From Variovorax paradoxus (lineage in GTDB: Bacteria; Pseudomonadota; Gammaproteobacteria; Burkholderiales; Burkholderiaceae_C), in assembly GCF_018614875.1 (NCBI RefSeq), contig NZ_JAGGNW010000002.1, positions 62,001 to 126,000 on the forward strand: a stretch of 64,000 nt of DNA, given 5' to 3'. Position 1 is the stretch's first letter, and every line of letters starts with the position of its first letter. This document shows, one piece after another, positions 18,538 to 28,499 of the stretch. The notes beneath the pieces were generated by a model that saw only the letters and a program-made list of their open reading frames with translations, was not told the DNA's origin and did no database searches. The translations under genes were made by a program, and so were the position numbers.

Positions 18538-20136
18538 TCAGCTTGGCTGGTACTGGAACAGCCAGGTTTCGGTGAGCGTCTTGTCGCCGGTCTTCAGGTA
18601 GAGCCGCATGTCGATGGGCTCGTTGCCTTCCGGCGTGAAGTCGAACTGCGCGCGCCAGTGGCCCGGCACGCCGTTGGGCACGGCCTCGGCAAAGACGTAG
18701 GAGAACTTGCCGCGCGGCGCCGTCAGCACCAGTTCGGGCTTCACGCCGAAGGGCACCGTGGTGAGCGGCTGGCCGACGAACTCGACCATGAACTTGCGCA
18801 CGCCCGGCGGGCGCGGCTGGCCCGGCTGGCCGCCGCGCCCGATGCGCGTGGCCACGCAGCGCGCGAGCGGCGAGGGAAATGGCTCCTGGTCGGTCCAGTG
18901 CAGCCGGTACTGCAGGCTGTAGCTCGACCCAGCCTTGGCATCGGCCTTGGGCACCCAGAAGGCGACGATGTTGTCGTGGATCTCGTCGTCGGTCGGAATC
19001 TCGATCAGCTGCACCGAGCCTTCGCCCCAGTCGCCCAGCGGCTCGATCCAGAGGCTCGGGCGCTTTTCGTAGTTGACGCCGTCCTGGTAATTGTCGAAAA
19101 CCCGGTCGCGCTGCAGCAGCCCGAAGCCGCGCGGCCGGGTGTCCGCGAAGGCCGAGGCGCGCGTCTGCGTGGGGTTGTTGAGCGGGCGCCAGATGCGCTC
19201 GCCCGCGCCGTTCCAGATGGCCAGGCCGTCGGAGTCGTGCACCTCGGGCCGCCAGTCGATGGCGGTGGGCTTGATGGTCTCCGAATACCAGTACATTGAC
19301 GTGAGCGGCACCAGGCCGAGGCGCGACACGTCGCGGCGCAGGAACAGGCGCGAGTCGATGTCCATGATGACCGCCTTGCCGCGCTGCATCACGAACTTGA
19401 ACACGCCCGTGACGCTCGGCCCTTCGAGCAGCGCGTAGATCGTCATCGAGGTGGTATTGCCTGCGGCCGGCGTCTCGAAATAGAAGCGCGTGAAGGTCGG
19501 GAACTCTTCCGGCTTGTCGGGCACCGCCACGTCGAGCGCAAGGCCGCGCGCCGAGAGGCCGTACTGGTAGAGCTCGCCAATCGCGCGGAAGTACGAGGCG
19601 CCGAGGAACGCCACCCAATCGTTCTTCTGCCAGTCGAGCTTGCTCTGGTCGCCGAAGCGGCTTTCCTGCAGGCGAAAGCCCGCAAAGCCCGCGCCGGGCG
19701 GCAGCGCGCGCGCGGGGCTGTCGGGCGGCATCGAGAAGTAGGAAGGGCTGTAGAGCACCTCGCGCGCAAAGGCATCGCCATCGGAGTTCTCGAGCACGTG
19801 CATGCGCACCGGCGTCTGGAAGAAGCGTCCGAGGTGGAAGAAGGTGACGGGAAAGGCCCCGGGGCCGTCGCGGAAGAGGGCATTGGCCGGGTCGAACTTG
19901 ATCTTGCCGTGCGCGTCGTAGTCGATGCGTTCGAGCACCTCGGGCGCGAGCGGTGCGGCGGCGGCATAGGGTTGCCCGGCCAGGCGCCTGGCCTGGGCCA
20001 CGAGGCGGTCGAACGAGAAAGGCGAAGGCTGGCTCAGCTTCAGGCCGTTGGCGGCCAAGGCCTCTTCGGGCAGTCCAAGGGCGGCGAGTGCGGCGGCGGC
20101 ACCACCTGCGGCAAGGAAGGATCGGCGATCAAGCAT
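18538..20136 (-). CDS. opgD: Osmoregulated periplasmic glucan biosynthesis protein D
   Basis: A 532-residue periplasmic protein of the MdoG/MdoD family, which shapes the backbone of osmoregulated periplasmic glucans. The N-terminus carries a twin-arginine export signal (DRRSFLAAGG with a following Ala-rich stretch ending near ALAANG), the feature that separates OpgD from Sec-exported OpgG. Family segments include LFRDGPGAFPVTFFHLGRFF, LYQYGLSARGLALDVA, MTIYALLEGPSVTGVFKF, RPLNNPTQTRASAFAD and GFGLLQRDRVFDNYQD. Full length for the family. No opgH glucosyltransferase lies next to it. Confidence 0.93.
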   Translation of the reverse strand: MLDRRSFLAAGGAAAALAALGLPEEALAANGLKLSQPSPFSFDRLVAQARRLAGQPYAAAAPLAPEVLERIDYDAHGKIKFDPANALFRDGPGAFPVTFFHLGRFFQTPVRMHVLENSDGDAFAREVLYSPSYFSMPPDSPARALPPGAGFAGFRLQESRFGDQSKLDWQKNDWVAFLGASYFRAIGELYQYGLSARGLALDVAVPDKPEEFPTFTRFYFETPAAGNTTSMTIYALLEGPSVTGVFKFVMQRGKAVIMDIDSRLFLRRDVSRLGLVPLTSMYWYSETIKPTAIDWRPEVHDSDGLAIWNGAGERIWRPLNNPTQTRASAFADTRPRGFGLLQRDRVFDNYQDGVNYEKRPSLWIEPLGDWGEGSVQLIEIPTDDEIHDNIVAFWVPKADAKAGSSYSLQYRLHWTDQEPFPSPLARCVATRIGRGGQPGQPRPPGVRKFMVEFVGQPLTTVPFGVKPELVLTAPRGKFSYVFAEAVPNGVPGHWRAQFDFTPEGNEPIDMRLYLKTGDKTLTETWLFQYQPS

Positions 20137-20354
20137 GTGGTTCTTGAGGGTTGCGAATCTGGAGAGTACGTTGCGGAGTACGGAAAAGATGCACGGAAGG
20201 CGACGCCCGCCGGCGGATAAAACATCCTAATGCAGCCGGCGCCGGAATTTCCGCGCACAAGAGCGGCGAGCATGCCTTGGCCATGGGGCTTCCCGCGTCA
20301 GCCAAGCTGCGCAACCCAGGCCGGACAAGGCCGGGAATCGAGAAATTTGTGCGT

Positions 20355-21197
20355 TTATGTATCGGCGCTGTCGGCCGCGCTCAGCGTGTAGACGGCATAG
20401 AACGGCACGCCGAGCAGCATCAGCATCAGCGGCGCGAACAGGGTGTAGGGCAGGCCGATGCCTTCGAACACCTTGTAAATGGTGGCCAGGCGCAGCCGCG
20501 GATGAGCCTGCGTCAACTCGGCGGTTGTGCGCAGCCCCCAAAGAAACTCCGCCCCGGTGGCGCGCAGCGATGGATGCTGCGAGGCGCGGCCCACTGCGAG
20601 CCAGCAGATGGCGTCGAAGGCCAGCACCGAACCCGCGGGCGCACGCTCGCCGAAGGTCGCGAGCACGGCCTGCGCCTGTTGCGGCTGGAGGTACATCAGC
20701 ACGCCTTCGGTGAAGAGGAAGACCGGCCGTGCCTGGCGCTTGCGCGGAAGATCGAGCTCGTCCCACCAGTGGGCCGATGTCAGGTCGAAGGCGCGCGCAT
20801 CGTGGCGCGGATGGGTTTCGGGAATCAGCTCGCGGCGCAGCGCCATCACTTCGGGTAGGTCGGCATCCGTCATGCGCGACCTTCCGTCGTCCAGCCACTG
20901 GAAGTAGTGGCTCAGGCCGCAGCCCATGTTCACCACGTGGCCGCCCGGGTGCTGCTTGAGGAATTCCTGCGCGAGGCTGCGGAAGCGCCGGGTGCGGCTC
21001 AGGATGCTGTAGATGGTGGCCCTGTCCTCGGGCAGCGCCTGGCCTTCGTCGCGTATCTTTTCGAGGATCGACGCGGCGTAGGCGTCCCGCACGGCCATCT
21101 GCGGAAACATCGCATCGCCGGAAGCACGCGCGGCGAGCGGAATCCGCAGGGTCGACGGCACGGCCGACAGGCTCCGCGCGGATTTGCGTGTTGTCAT
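20355..21197 (-). CDS. SAM-dependent methyltransferase, LCM (Ppm1/LCMT) family
   Basis: A 280-residue presumed O-methyltransferase of the leucine carboxyl methyltransferase-like family (bacterial members often annotated as class I SAM methyltransferases). The N-terminal region has the family pattern of an RTRRFRSLAQEFL helix, then the SAM-binding VVNMGCGLSHYFQWLD and the acidic TDADLPEVMALRREL. VFLFTEGVLMYLQPQQAQAV is also typical. The C-terminal end is hydrophobic (FAPLMLMLLGVPFYAVY), perhaps membrane-touching. The substrate is unknown; bacterial LCM proteins often act on polyketide or small acids. The ATG at 21197 is chosen because an upstream TTG/ATG extension lacks family character. It stands alone between opgD and mmsA. 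Confidence 0.85.
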   Translation of the reverse strand: MTTRKSARSLSAVPSTLRIPLAARASGDAMFPQMAVRDAYAASILEKIRDEGQALPEDRATIYSILSRTRRFRSLAQEFLKQHPGGHVVNMGCGLSHYFQWLDDGRSRMTDADLPEVMALRRELIPETHPRHDARAFDLTSAHWWDELDLPRKRQARPVFLFTEGVLMYLQPQQAQAVLATFGERAPAGSVLAFDAICWLAVGRASQHPSLRATGAEFLWGLRTTAELTQAHPRLRLATIYKVFEGIGLPYTLFAPLMLMLLGVPFYAVYTLSAADSADT

Positions 21198-21277
21198 GGG
21201 CGCTGCCACAGGGTCATGCGCAAGTCTGGCGGCTCCCGCACCGGGGGGCAAGTCAGCCTTTCGTTAGCCCTGCGGTA

Positions 21278-21300
21278 GGCCGGCATGCCCCGTGCCGGCC
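21278..21300. repeat. GC-rich 8-bp hairpin downstream of mmsA
   Basis: GGCCGGCA and its perfect complement TGCCGGCC flank a 7-base loop, 17 bp beyond the leftward mmsA stop. There is no T-run, so it is a hairpin of unknown role rather than a typical terminator. Confidence 0.5.
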
Positions 21301-21316
21301 CGTGGGCGGCAAAACG

Positions 21317-22825
<1,509 letters not shown>

Positions 22826-22854
22826 GGATACCGCCAAGGGTGAAGTGATTGCCG

Positions 22855-22889
22855 GAGTCTAGGAAAGGCAAGGCCGCCTGCCTAGACTC
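22855..22889. promoter_or_regulatory. Inverted repeat in the mmsA/LysR divergent promoter
   Basis: GAGTCTAGG (22855-22863) and CCTAGACTC (22881-22889) are perfect 9-bp complements around a 17-bp spacer that is itself partly symmetric (AGGC...GCCT). It lies between the divergent mmsA and LysR genes and is a candidate regulator-binding site. Confidence 0.5.
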
Positions 22890-22903
22890 GAAAGTTGAAC
22901 TGT

Positions 22904-22923
22904 TTGTTCGCCATGGTGAACAA
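22904..22923. promoter_or_regulatory. 20-bp palindrome TTGTTC...GAACAA just upstream of the LysR gene
   Basis: TTGTTC-G-CCATGG-T-GAACAA is a 20-bp dyad with only one mismatched pair. It overlaps an in-frame ATG at 22913, which supports translation beginning downstream at 22931. Likely an autoregulatory operator of the adjacent LysR protein. Confidence 0.55.
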
Positions 22924-22930
22924 TGCGGCC

Positions 22931-23875
22931 ATGGATCTGCGAAAAGCCGAATCTCTTTGGGCACACCTGCACTGGCTGATCGTGCTTGGCCAGCAAGGCA
23001 GCTATACCGCCGCCGCGGCGCGCCTGGGCGTGAGCAAGGCGGCCATGAGCCAGCGCATCGCCGAGCTGGAGCGGGCCGTGGGCGTGACCCTCGTGCGGCG
23101 CACCACCCGCAGCATGCGGCTGACCGAGGCCGGGCAGCAGCTCGTCGACCAGACCCGGGAGCCCTTCGAGCAGATCGCCCACAGCTTCCTGGAGGCGCGG
23201 GACCATGCGGGCGAACCGCGCGGCCTGGTGCGGGTCACCGCGCCGGTGGCGCTGGGGCGGCAGCAGCTGCTGCCCAGGCTGGTCGACTTTCTGCTGGCGC
23301 ATCCGTCGATCCGCGTCGAGATGGAGCTTTCCGACCGGCTGAGCTCGCTGGCGACCGAGGGCTTCGACTTGGCGGTGCGGCACGCGGCCTCGCCGCCCGA
23401 CACGCATGTGGCCTGGCGGCTGTGCGACACGCGCTCGGTGCTGGTGGCCAGCCGGGCCTATCTGCGCCGCCGGGGAACCCCGCTGGCGCCGCCCATGCTG
23501 ACGGAGCACGACTGCCTGCACTATCCCCGCGGGCAGGAAACCAACGTGTGGTCGTTCGAGCGGCGAGGCGGCCGCGCGCGCCAGGCCGAGCGCGTGACCG
23601 TGCCCATTGCCGGTCCGCTGGCAGCCAACAACAGCGAGGCGCTGCGCGACGCCGCGCAGGCGGGGCTGGGCATTGCGCTCTTGCCCGACTTCAGCGCGCA
23701 GTCGGGCCTGCAGGCGGGCAAGCTGGTCGAGGTGCTGCCCGACTGGCAGCCCACGAGCGCATTCGCCGACCAGATCTACGCCATCCGGCCTTACTCGCTG
23801 CACATACCGCGTGCGGTCAACCTGTTCGTGAGCCACCTGCGCGAAACCCTCAAGGCCGGATTTCCCTTGGCCTGA
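22931..23875 (+). CDS. LysR-family transcriptional regulator next to mmsA
   Basis: A 314-residue regulator. The N-terminal winged helix reads ESLWAHLHWLIVLGQQGSYT then AAAARLGVSKAAMSQRIAEL. The substrate-binding domain from about residue 90 contains RVTAPVALGRQQLLPRLVDF and the LAVRHAASPP segment. Start codons at 22895 (TTG), 22913 (ATG) and 22931 (ATG) are all in frame; the last is preferred because a palindromic operator covers 22904-22923. It is divergent from mmsA and probably controls it in response to a branched-chain or propionate-related metabolite (inference). Confidence 0.9.
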   Translation: MDLRKAESLWAHLHWLIVLGQQGSYTAAAARLGVSKAAMSQRIAELERAVGVTLVRRTTRSMRLTEAGQQLVDQTREPFEQIAHSFLEARDHAGEPRGLVRVTAPVALGRQQLLPRLVDFLLAHPSIRVEMELSDRLSSLATEGFDLAVRHAASPPDTHVAWRLCDTRSVLVASRAYLRRRGTPLAPPMLTEHDCLHYPRGQETNVWSFERRGGRARQAERVTVPIAGPLAANNSEALRDAAQAGLGIALLPDFSAQSGLQAGKLVEVLPDWQPTSAFADQIYAIRPYSLHIPRAVNLFVSHLRETLKAGFPLA

Positions 23876-23893
23876 AGTCCGGCCATCTCAGCC

Positions 23894-24805
23894 TCAGGTG
23901 GACGAGGCAAGCAGCTGCCGAACCAGCAGCTGCGCCGCCGGCGCCAAGGTCTCGCCGGTCTTGGTGGCCATCAGCAGCCGGCGCACGGCCCAGGCATCCC
24001 TGAGCCGCACCACCTTGAGGCCGAGTGCGCTCACCTGCGCCTTGCAGGCCGCGAGCGGCACCACGCCAATGCCGAGGTTGGCCGCGATCATGTGGCACAT
24101 CGCATCGAAGCTGCGCACCTGCACGCGCAGGCGCATCGGAATGCCGGCCCGCTCGGCCGCGCGCGAGGTGAGCTCGAGCAGCGAGCTGCTGCGGTTCAGG
24201 CCCACGAACTCATGCGCGAGGCAGGCCTTGAAATCCGTCCGGCGGGTGCGCGCGAGCGGATGCTGCCGGGCGCACAGCACCACCAGCTCGTCGGTCTGGA
24301 ACGGCGCCACGTCGAGTCCGTAGGCCGGCGTGCTCTCAGCGAACACGCCCACATCGGCCAGGCCGTCGACCAGCGCGCGCACGATGTCGCCGCTCAACTG
24401 CTCCTCGACTTCGACGCGGATGTCGGGGTGCTGGCCCAGAAAGGTGGCCAGCGTGGCCGGCAGGAACTCGGTGAGCGCCGACATGTTGGCCCACAGCCGG
24501 ACGTGGCCGCGCACCCCGCTCGAATAATCGCCGAGCTCGTTGCTGAACTGCTCGAAGCCCTGGAACAGCCGCATCGCATGCTGCATGGCGACGTGGCCGG
24601 CGGGGGTCAGCGCAATGCCCTGCGAGCTGCGCTCCAGCAGCTTCGATCCCGTCGCCGCCTCGAAGTCCGAAAGCCGCCGGCTCGCCGCCGAGAGCGACAG
24701 GTGGCAGGCCTCCGCGCCCTTGGTGATGCTGCCCGACTGCGCCACGGCGCAGAACAGGCGCAGCGTAACGAAATCGACGCGGGCAGGGTTGATGGGGACG
24801 GCCAT
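23894..24805 (-). CDS. LysR-family transcriptional regulator of the CoA-transferase/HMG-CoA lyase cluster
   Basis: A 303-residue LysR protein. The DNA-binding end reads TLRLFCAVAQSGSITKGAE and LSLSAASRRLSDFE; the effector domain spans from about residue 90, with GHVRLWANMSALTEFLP and ANLGIGVVPLAACK. It is divergent from the CaiB gene at 24921 and the 115-bp gap contains a perfect palindrome, so it most likely regulates that operon. It is convergent with the preceding LysR gene across 18 bp. Confidence 0.9.
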   Translation of the reverse strand: MAVPINPARVDFVTLRLFCAVAQSGSITKGAEACHLSLSAASRRLSDFEAATGSKLLERSSQGIALTPAGHVAMQHAMRLFQGFEQFSNELGDYSSGVRGHVRLWANMSALTEFLPATLATFLGQHPDIRVEVEEQLSGDIVRALVDGLADVGVFAESTPAYGLDVAPFQTDELVVLCARQHPLARTRRTDFKACLAHEFVGLNRSSSLLELTSRAAERAGIPMRLRVQVRSFDAMCHMIAANLGIGVVPLAACKAQVSALGLKVVRLRDAWAVRRLLMATKTGETLAPAAQLLVRQLLASST

Positions 24806-24821
24806 CTTTCCATTCTAGAAA

Positions 24822-24842
24822 GCCTTCGCATTTTGCGAAGGC
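24822..24842. promoter_or_regulatory. Perfect 9-bp inverted repeat in the LysR/CaiB divergent promoter
   Basis: GCCTTCGCA (24822-24830), TTT, TGCGAAGGC (24834-24842). It lies upstream of both genes, so it is an operator rather than a terminator, and it contains a T-N13-A style LysR core. Confidence 0.6.
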
Positions 24843-24920
24843 CTCCTGCCATCAAAGCAATTCCGTTCGCCGCGATCTGTTTTTAGAGTTGGGGCAACCC
24901 CATCAGGAGACAGACGCAAG

Positions 24921-26096
24921 ATGAACGCACTCGAAGGCCTCAAGGTGCTGGAGCTCGGCCAGCTCATTGCCGGCCCGTTCGCCGGAAAGACGCTGGCGGA
25001 GTTCGGAGCCGACGTGATCAAGGTCGAGCCCGCCGGCGTTGGCGATCCGCTGCGCAAGTGGCGGATGCTGCGCGAAGGCACTTCGGTGTGGTGGGAGGTG
25101 CAGTCGCGCAACAAGCGCTCGGTGTGCCTCGACCTGCGCAGCGCCGAAGGCCAGCAAGCGGTGCGCGCCCTGGCGCTCGAAGCCGACGTGCTGATCGAGA
25201 ACTTCAAGCCCGGCACGCTCGAAGGCTGGGGCCTGGGCTGGGAGCAGCTGCATGCGCTCAACCCGCGGCTCATCATGCTGCGCATTTCGGGCTACGGGCA
25301 GACCGGCCCGTACCGGGACAAGCCGGGCTTCGGCGTGCTCGGCGAATCGATGGGCGGACTGCGCTACCTGAGCGGAGAACCGGGCCGGGTGCCGGTGCGC
25401 GTGGGCGTCTCGCTCGGCGACACGCTGGCGGCGCTGCACGGCGTGATCGGCGTGCTGACCGCGCTGCACCACCGCACGGCCCATGGCGGCGAGGGGCAGT
25501 TCATCGACGTGGCGCTCTACGAGTCGGTCTTCAACGTGATGGAAAGCCTGCTGCCCGAATACGACGCGTTCGGCGCGGTGCGCGAGCGCGCCGGCAGCGC
25601 GTTGCCGGGCATCGCGCCGACCAATGCCTACAAATGCAGCGACGGCCACTACGTGCTGGTGGCGGGCAACGGCGACAGCATCTTTCGCCGGCTGATGCGC
25701 GCCATCGGTCGCGCGGACCTGGAGAACGATCCGCAGCTCGTGCACAACGACGGCCGCGTGCAGCGGGTGGAAGAGATCGACGCCGCCATCGAGGCCTGGA
25801 CGCTGCAACGCAGCCGCGACGAGGCGCTGGCGGTGCTCGATGCCGCGGGCGTGCCGGTCGGGCGTATCTACACGGTGGCCGACATCGCCACCGATCCACA
25901 GTACCTGGCGCGCCAGATGATCGTCGAGGCGGCCACCGCCGACGGCGAAATGCTCAAGGTGCCGGGCGTGGTGCCCAAGCTCAGCGCCACGCCGGGGCGC
26001 ATCGCGCACCCCGCGCCGCGGCTGGGCGAACACACCGACGACCTGCGGGGCGCGGGCTGGCCGGCGCGCCGTTCCGAAGAAAGCGAGACCGCATGA
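24921..26096 (+). CDS. CaiB/BaiF-family (class III) CoA-transferase
   Basis: A 391-residue cytoplasmic enzyme that moves CoA between carboxylic acids. Family features are the N-terminal LKVLELGQLIAGPFAGKTLAEFGADVIKVE with the RNKRSVCLDL loop, the catalytic-Asp region in RYLSGEPGRVPVRVG...GDTLAALHG, and LALYES-like VALYESVFNVMESL. The start at 24921 follows CAGGAGAC. It overlaps the HMG-CoA lyase gene by 4 bp (ATGA), so the CoA ester it forms is probably the lyase substrate. The family includes the succinyl-CoA:glutarate/3-hydroxy-3-methylglutarate CoA-transferase, which would suit this pairing (inference). Confidence 0.9.
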   Translation: MNALEGLKVLELGQLIAGPFAGKTLAEFGADVIKVEPAGVGDPLRKWRMLREGTSVWWEVQSRNKRSVCLDLRSAEGQQAVRALALEADVLIENFKPGTLEGWGLGWEQLHALNPRLIMLRISGYGQTGPYRDKPGFGVLGESMGGLRYLSGEPGRVPVRVGVSLGDTLAALHGVIGVLTALHHRTAHGGEGQFIDVALYESVFNVMESLLPEYDAFGAVRERAGSALPGIAPTNAYKCSDGHYVLVAGNGDSIFRRLMRAIGRADLENDPQLVHNDGRVQRVEEIDAAIEAWTLQRSRDEALAVLDAAGVPVGRIYTVADIATDPQYLARQMIVEAATADGEMLKVPGVVPKLSATPGRIAHPAPRLGEHTDDLRGAGWPARRSEESETA

Positions 26097-27076
26097 AAGA
26101 AGGCAACGGCAAGCGGCTCTTCATCAACGAAGTGGCCACCCGCGACGGCTTCCAGATGGAGAGCCGCTTCATTCCCACCGACGACAAGATCGCGCTGGTC
26201 GACCGGCTGGGCACGCTGGGCTACGCCAAGATCGAGGTGACTTCGTTCACTTCGGCCAAGGCAATTCCGGCATTGCGCGACGGCGAGGAAGTGATGCAGC
26301 GCATCGTGCGCCGGCACGGCGTGGTCTACACCGCACTGGTGCCGAACCTGCGCGGCGCCGAGCGCGCGCTGGAGAGCCGCATCGGCGAATTCAACATCGT
26401 CATGTCGGTGAGCGAGACCCACAATCTCAGCAACCTGCGCATGACGCGCGAGCAGTCTTTCGCGCAGCTGGCCGAGGTCATCGCGCTGGCCAGGCCGGCC
26501 GGCGTGCCCGTGAACGTGTCGCTCTCGTGTGTCTTCGGCTGCCCGATGGAAGGCGAGGTGCCGCTTGCCGCCGTGCTGGAATGGATCGACCGCTTCGCGG
26601 CGCTGCAGGTGCAGGGCATCACGCTGTGCGACACCACGGGCATGGCATTTCCCACGCAGGTGCAGGCCCTTTGCGAGGCCGTGATGGCAAGGCACCCTGG
26701 CTTGCAATGGACGGCGCACTTTCACAACACGCGCGGCATGGGGCTGGCGAACACCGTGGCCGCGGTCGAGGCGGGCATCGAGCGGCTCGACATGTCGCTG
26801 GGCGGCATCGGCGGCTGCCCGTATGCGCCCGGCGCCACCGGCAACGTGGCCACCGAGGACGTGGTGCACATGCTGCAATGCATGGGCTATGACACCGGCA
26901 TGGATCTGGACGGCCTGATCGATGCCGCCGCGCAACTCGCGGCGCTGGTGCAGCACGACTTGCCGGGCCAGGTCTCCCGCGCCGGGCATCGGCTCACGCG
27001 GCATGCGCCGCCGGCGGATTTCAACGACATTGCGGCGCGTGCACATGCGGGCCGCGGCAGGGAGCTGCACGCATGA
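26093..27076 (+). CDS. Hydroxymethylglutaryl-CoA lyase
   Basis: A 327-residue TIM-barrel lyase of the HMG-CoA lyase family, cleaving 3-hydroxy-3-methylglutaryl-CoA to acetoacetate and acetyl-CoA. It has NEVATRDGFQMESRFIPT with the catalytic Arg-Asp, VSLSCVFGCPMEGEV, the metal ligands in HFHNTRGMGLAN and the C-terminal signature GGIGGCPYAPGATGNVATED containing the catalytic Cys. Close relatives can use citramalyl-CoA-type substrates, so the exact one is not fixed. It is coupled to CaiB upstream and to the VOC gene downstream by ATGA overlaps. Confidence 0.9.
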   Translation: MKEGNGKRLFINEVATRDGFQMESRFIPTDDKIALVDRLGTLGYAKIEVTSFTSAKAIPALRDGEEVMQRIVRRHGVVYTALVPNLRGAERALESRIGEFNIVMSVSETHNLSNLRMTREQSFAQLAEVIALARPAGVPVNVSLSCVFGCPMEGEVPLAAVLEWIDRFAALQVQGITLCDTTGMAFPTQVQALCEAVMARHPGLQWTAHFHNTRGMGLANTVAAVEAGIERLDMSLGGIGGCPYAPGATGNVATEDVVHMLQCMGYDTGMDLDGLIDAAAQLAALVQHDLPGQVSRAGHRLTRHAPPADFNDIAARAHAGRGRELHA

Positions 27077-27453
27077 TCGATCATCTGGACCATCTGGTTC
27101 TCACCACTGCCGACGAAGAGGCCTGCATCCGCTTCTATACCGGCGTGATGGGCATGGCGCTGGAGGCTTTCGGCGCGGACCGCAAGGCCTTCCGCTTCGG
27201 CCACCAGAAGATCAACCTGCATGTGAAGGGCCATGAGTTCGAGCCCAAGGCGCAGGTGCCGACGCCGGGCTCGCTGGACCTGTGCTTCATCGCAAGCGTG
27301 CCGCTCGAGGACGTGATCGCGCGGCTGAAGGACAAGGGCGTGCCGATCCTCGAAGGCCCCGTGATGCGAACCGGCGCCACGTCGCGCATCCGCTCGGTCT
27401 ACGTGCGCGACCCCGACCTGAATCTCATCGAGATATCCGAGCTGGCGCCCTGA
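27073..27453 (+). CDS. VOC-superfamily (glyoxalase/dioxygenase-like) protein
   Basis: A 126-residue metal-binding fold protein. It starts MIDHLDHLVLTTADEEACIR with the first metal His, has FYTGVMGMALEAFG, then the middle HQKINLHVKGHEFEPKAQ and the final RDPDLNLIEISEL with the metal Glu. Single-domain VOC proteins of this sort include epimerases, lyases and resistance proteins, and the function here is not evident. It starts inside the lyase stop codon, so it is made with that enzyme and may process its substrate, for example epimerise a CoA ester. Confidence 0.88.
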   Translation: MIDHLDHLVLTTADEEACIRFYTGVMGMALEAFGADRKAFRFGHQKINLHVKGHEFEPKAQVPTPGSLDLCFIASVPLEDVIARLKDKGVPILEGPVMRTGATSRIRSVYVRDPDLNLIEISELAP

Positions 27454-27500
27454 GGGGCAGGCTTTCGACCACAAACCAAAAAACACCGGAGACAAACCCC

Positions 27501-28475
27501 ATGAAACCCACTCATCGCCTTCTGGCAGCCGGCCTTGGCCTTGCGCTGGCCGCCACCGTTGCCAGCGCCGATACCTGGCCTTCGAAACCGATCACCTTCA
27601 TCGTGCCCACCGCGCCCGCGGGGTCCACCGACATCATGGCGCGCATGGTGGCCGACCCGCTGCAGCGCGCATTGGGCCAGCCCGTGGTGGTCGACAACAA
27701 GCCCGGCGCCAGCGGCAACATCGGCACCGAGGCGGTGGCGCGCGCCGCGCCCGACGGCTACACGCTGCTGATGCAGTACTCCGGCTACCACGTCGGCAAC
27801 CCCGCGCTCTTTCCGCAGATCAAGTGGAGCCCGACCAAGGACTTCGTGCCGGTGGCGCTGGTGATGCGCGCGCCGCACGTCGTCGCGGTGAGCGGCAAGC
27901 TGCCCGTGAACTCGATGAAGGAGCTGATCGAGTACGGCAAGAAGAAGAAAGAGGGCGGCCTGTTCTACGCCTCGTCGGGCAACGGCTCCATCCAGCACAT
28001 CGCGGGCGAACTGCTGTCGCGGCAGTCGAAGCAGCCGATGACGCACGTGCCCTACAAGGGCTCGGGCCCGGCCATCAACGACCTGATCGCGGGCAACGTC
28101 GACATGTTCATCACCACGCCGCCCTCGGTCATCGGCCATTTCGCGGGCGGCCGCATCAAGCCGCTGGCGTACACGGGCAGCAAGCGCCATCCGTCGATGC
28201 CCGACGTGCCGACCGCGGCCGAGGCGGGACTGCCGGGCTACGAGGTGGAGTCGTGGTTCGCGGTGTTCGCACCGGCAAAGACGCCGCCCGAGGTCGTCAA
28301 CAAGCTCAGCGCCGAGATCAGGAAGATCGTCGAGAGCGAGCCGTTCCGCAAGAAGGTGGACGAGCAGGGCGCCTTCGCCACCTACATGGACCCCGCAGCG
28401 CTGGGCAAGTTCGTCGACCAGGAACTGGCGGCCTGGGCGAAGGTGATCAAGGCGGCGGACATCAAGCCCGACTGA
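27501..28475 (+). CDS. Bug-family tripartite tricarboxylate transporter substrate-binding protein
   Basis: A 324-residue periplasmic solute-binding protein of the Bug/TctC family, abundant in Burkholderiales. A signal peptide spans about residues 1-24 (ends VASADTW). Family features are WPSKPITFIVPTAPAGSTDIMARM, VDNKPGASGNIGTEAVARAAPDGYT, a THVPYKGSGPAINDLIAGNVDM stretch and the late YEVESWFAVFAPAKTPPEVV. It likely captures the carboxylate used by the CaiB-lyase pair encoded just upstream. The membrane components TctA/B are not in the window; orphan Bug proteins are usual in this group. Confidence 0.92.
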   Translation: MKPTHRLLAAGLGLALAATVASADTWPSKPITFIVPTAPAGSTDIMARMVADPLQRALGQPVVVDNKPGASGNIGTEAVARAAPDGYTLLMQYSGYHVGNPALFPQIKWSPTKDFVPVALVMRAPHVVAVSGKLPVNSMKELIEYGKKKKEGGLFYASSGNGSIQHIAGELLSRQSKQPMTHVPYKGSGPAINDLIAGNVDMFITTPPSVIGHFAGGRIKPLAYTGSKRHPSMPDVPTAAEAGLPGYEVESWFAVFAPAKTPPEVVNKLSAEIRKIVESEPFRKKVDEQGAFATYMDPAALGKFVDQELAAWAKVIKAADIKPD

Positions 28476-28499
28476 GCGGCCGGCGACTCCCGCCGGGGA

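Noticed and set aside
24806..24920. The 24822-24842 palindrome as a terminator
   Set aside because: It lies upstream of both divergent genes, so there is no transcript end for it to terminate.
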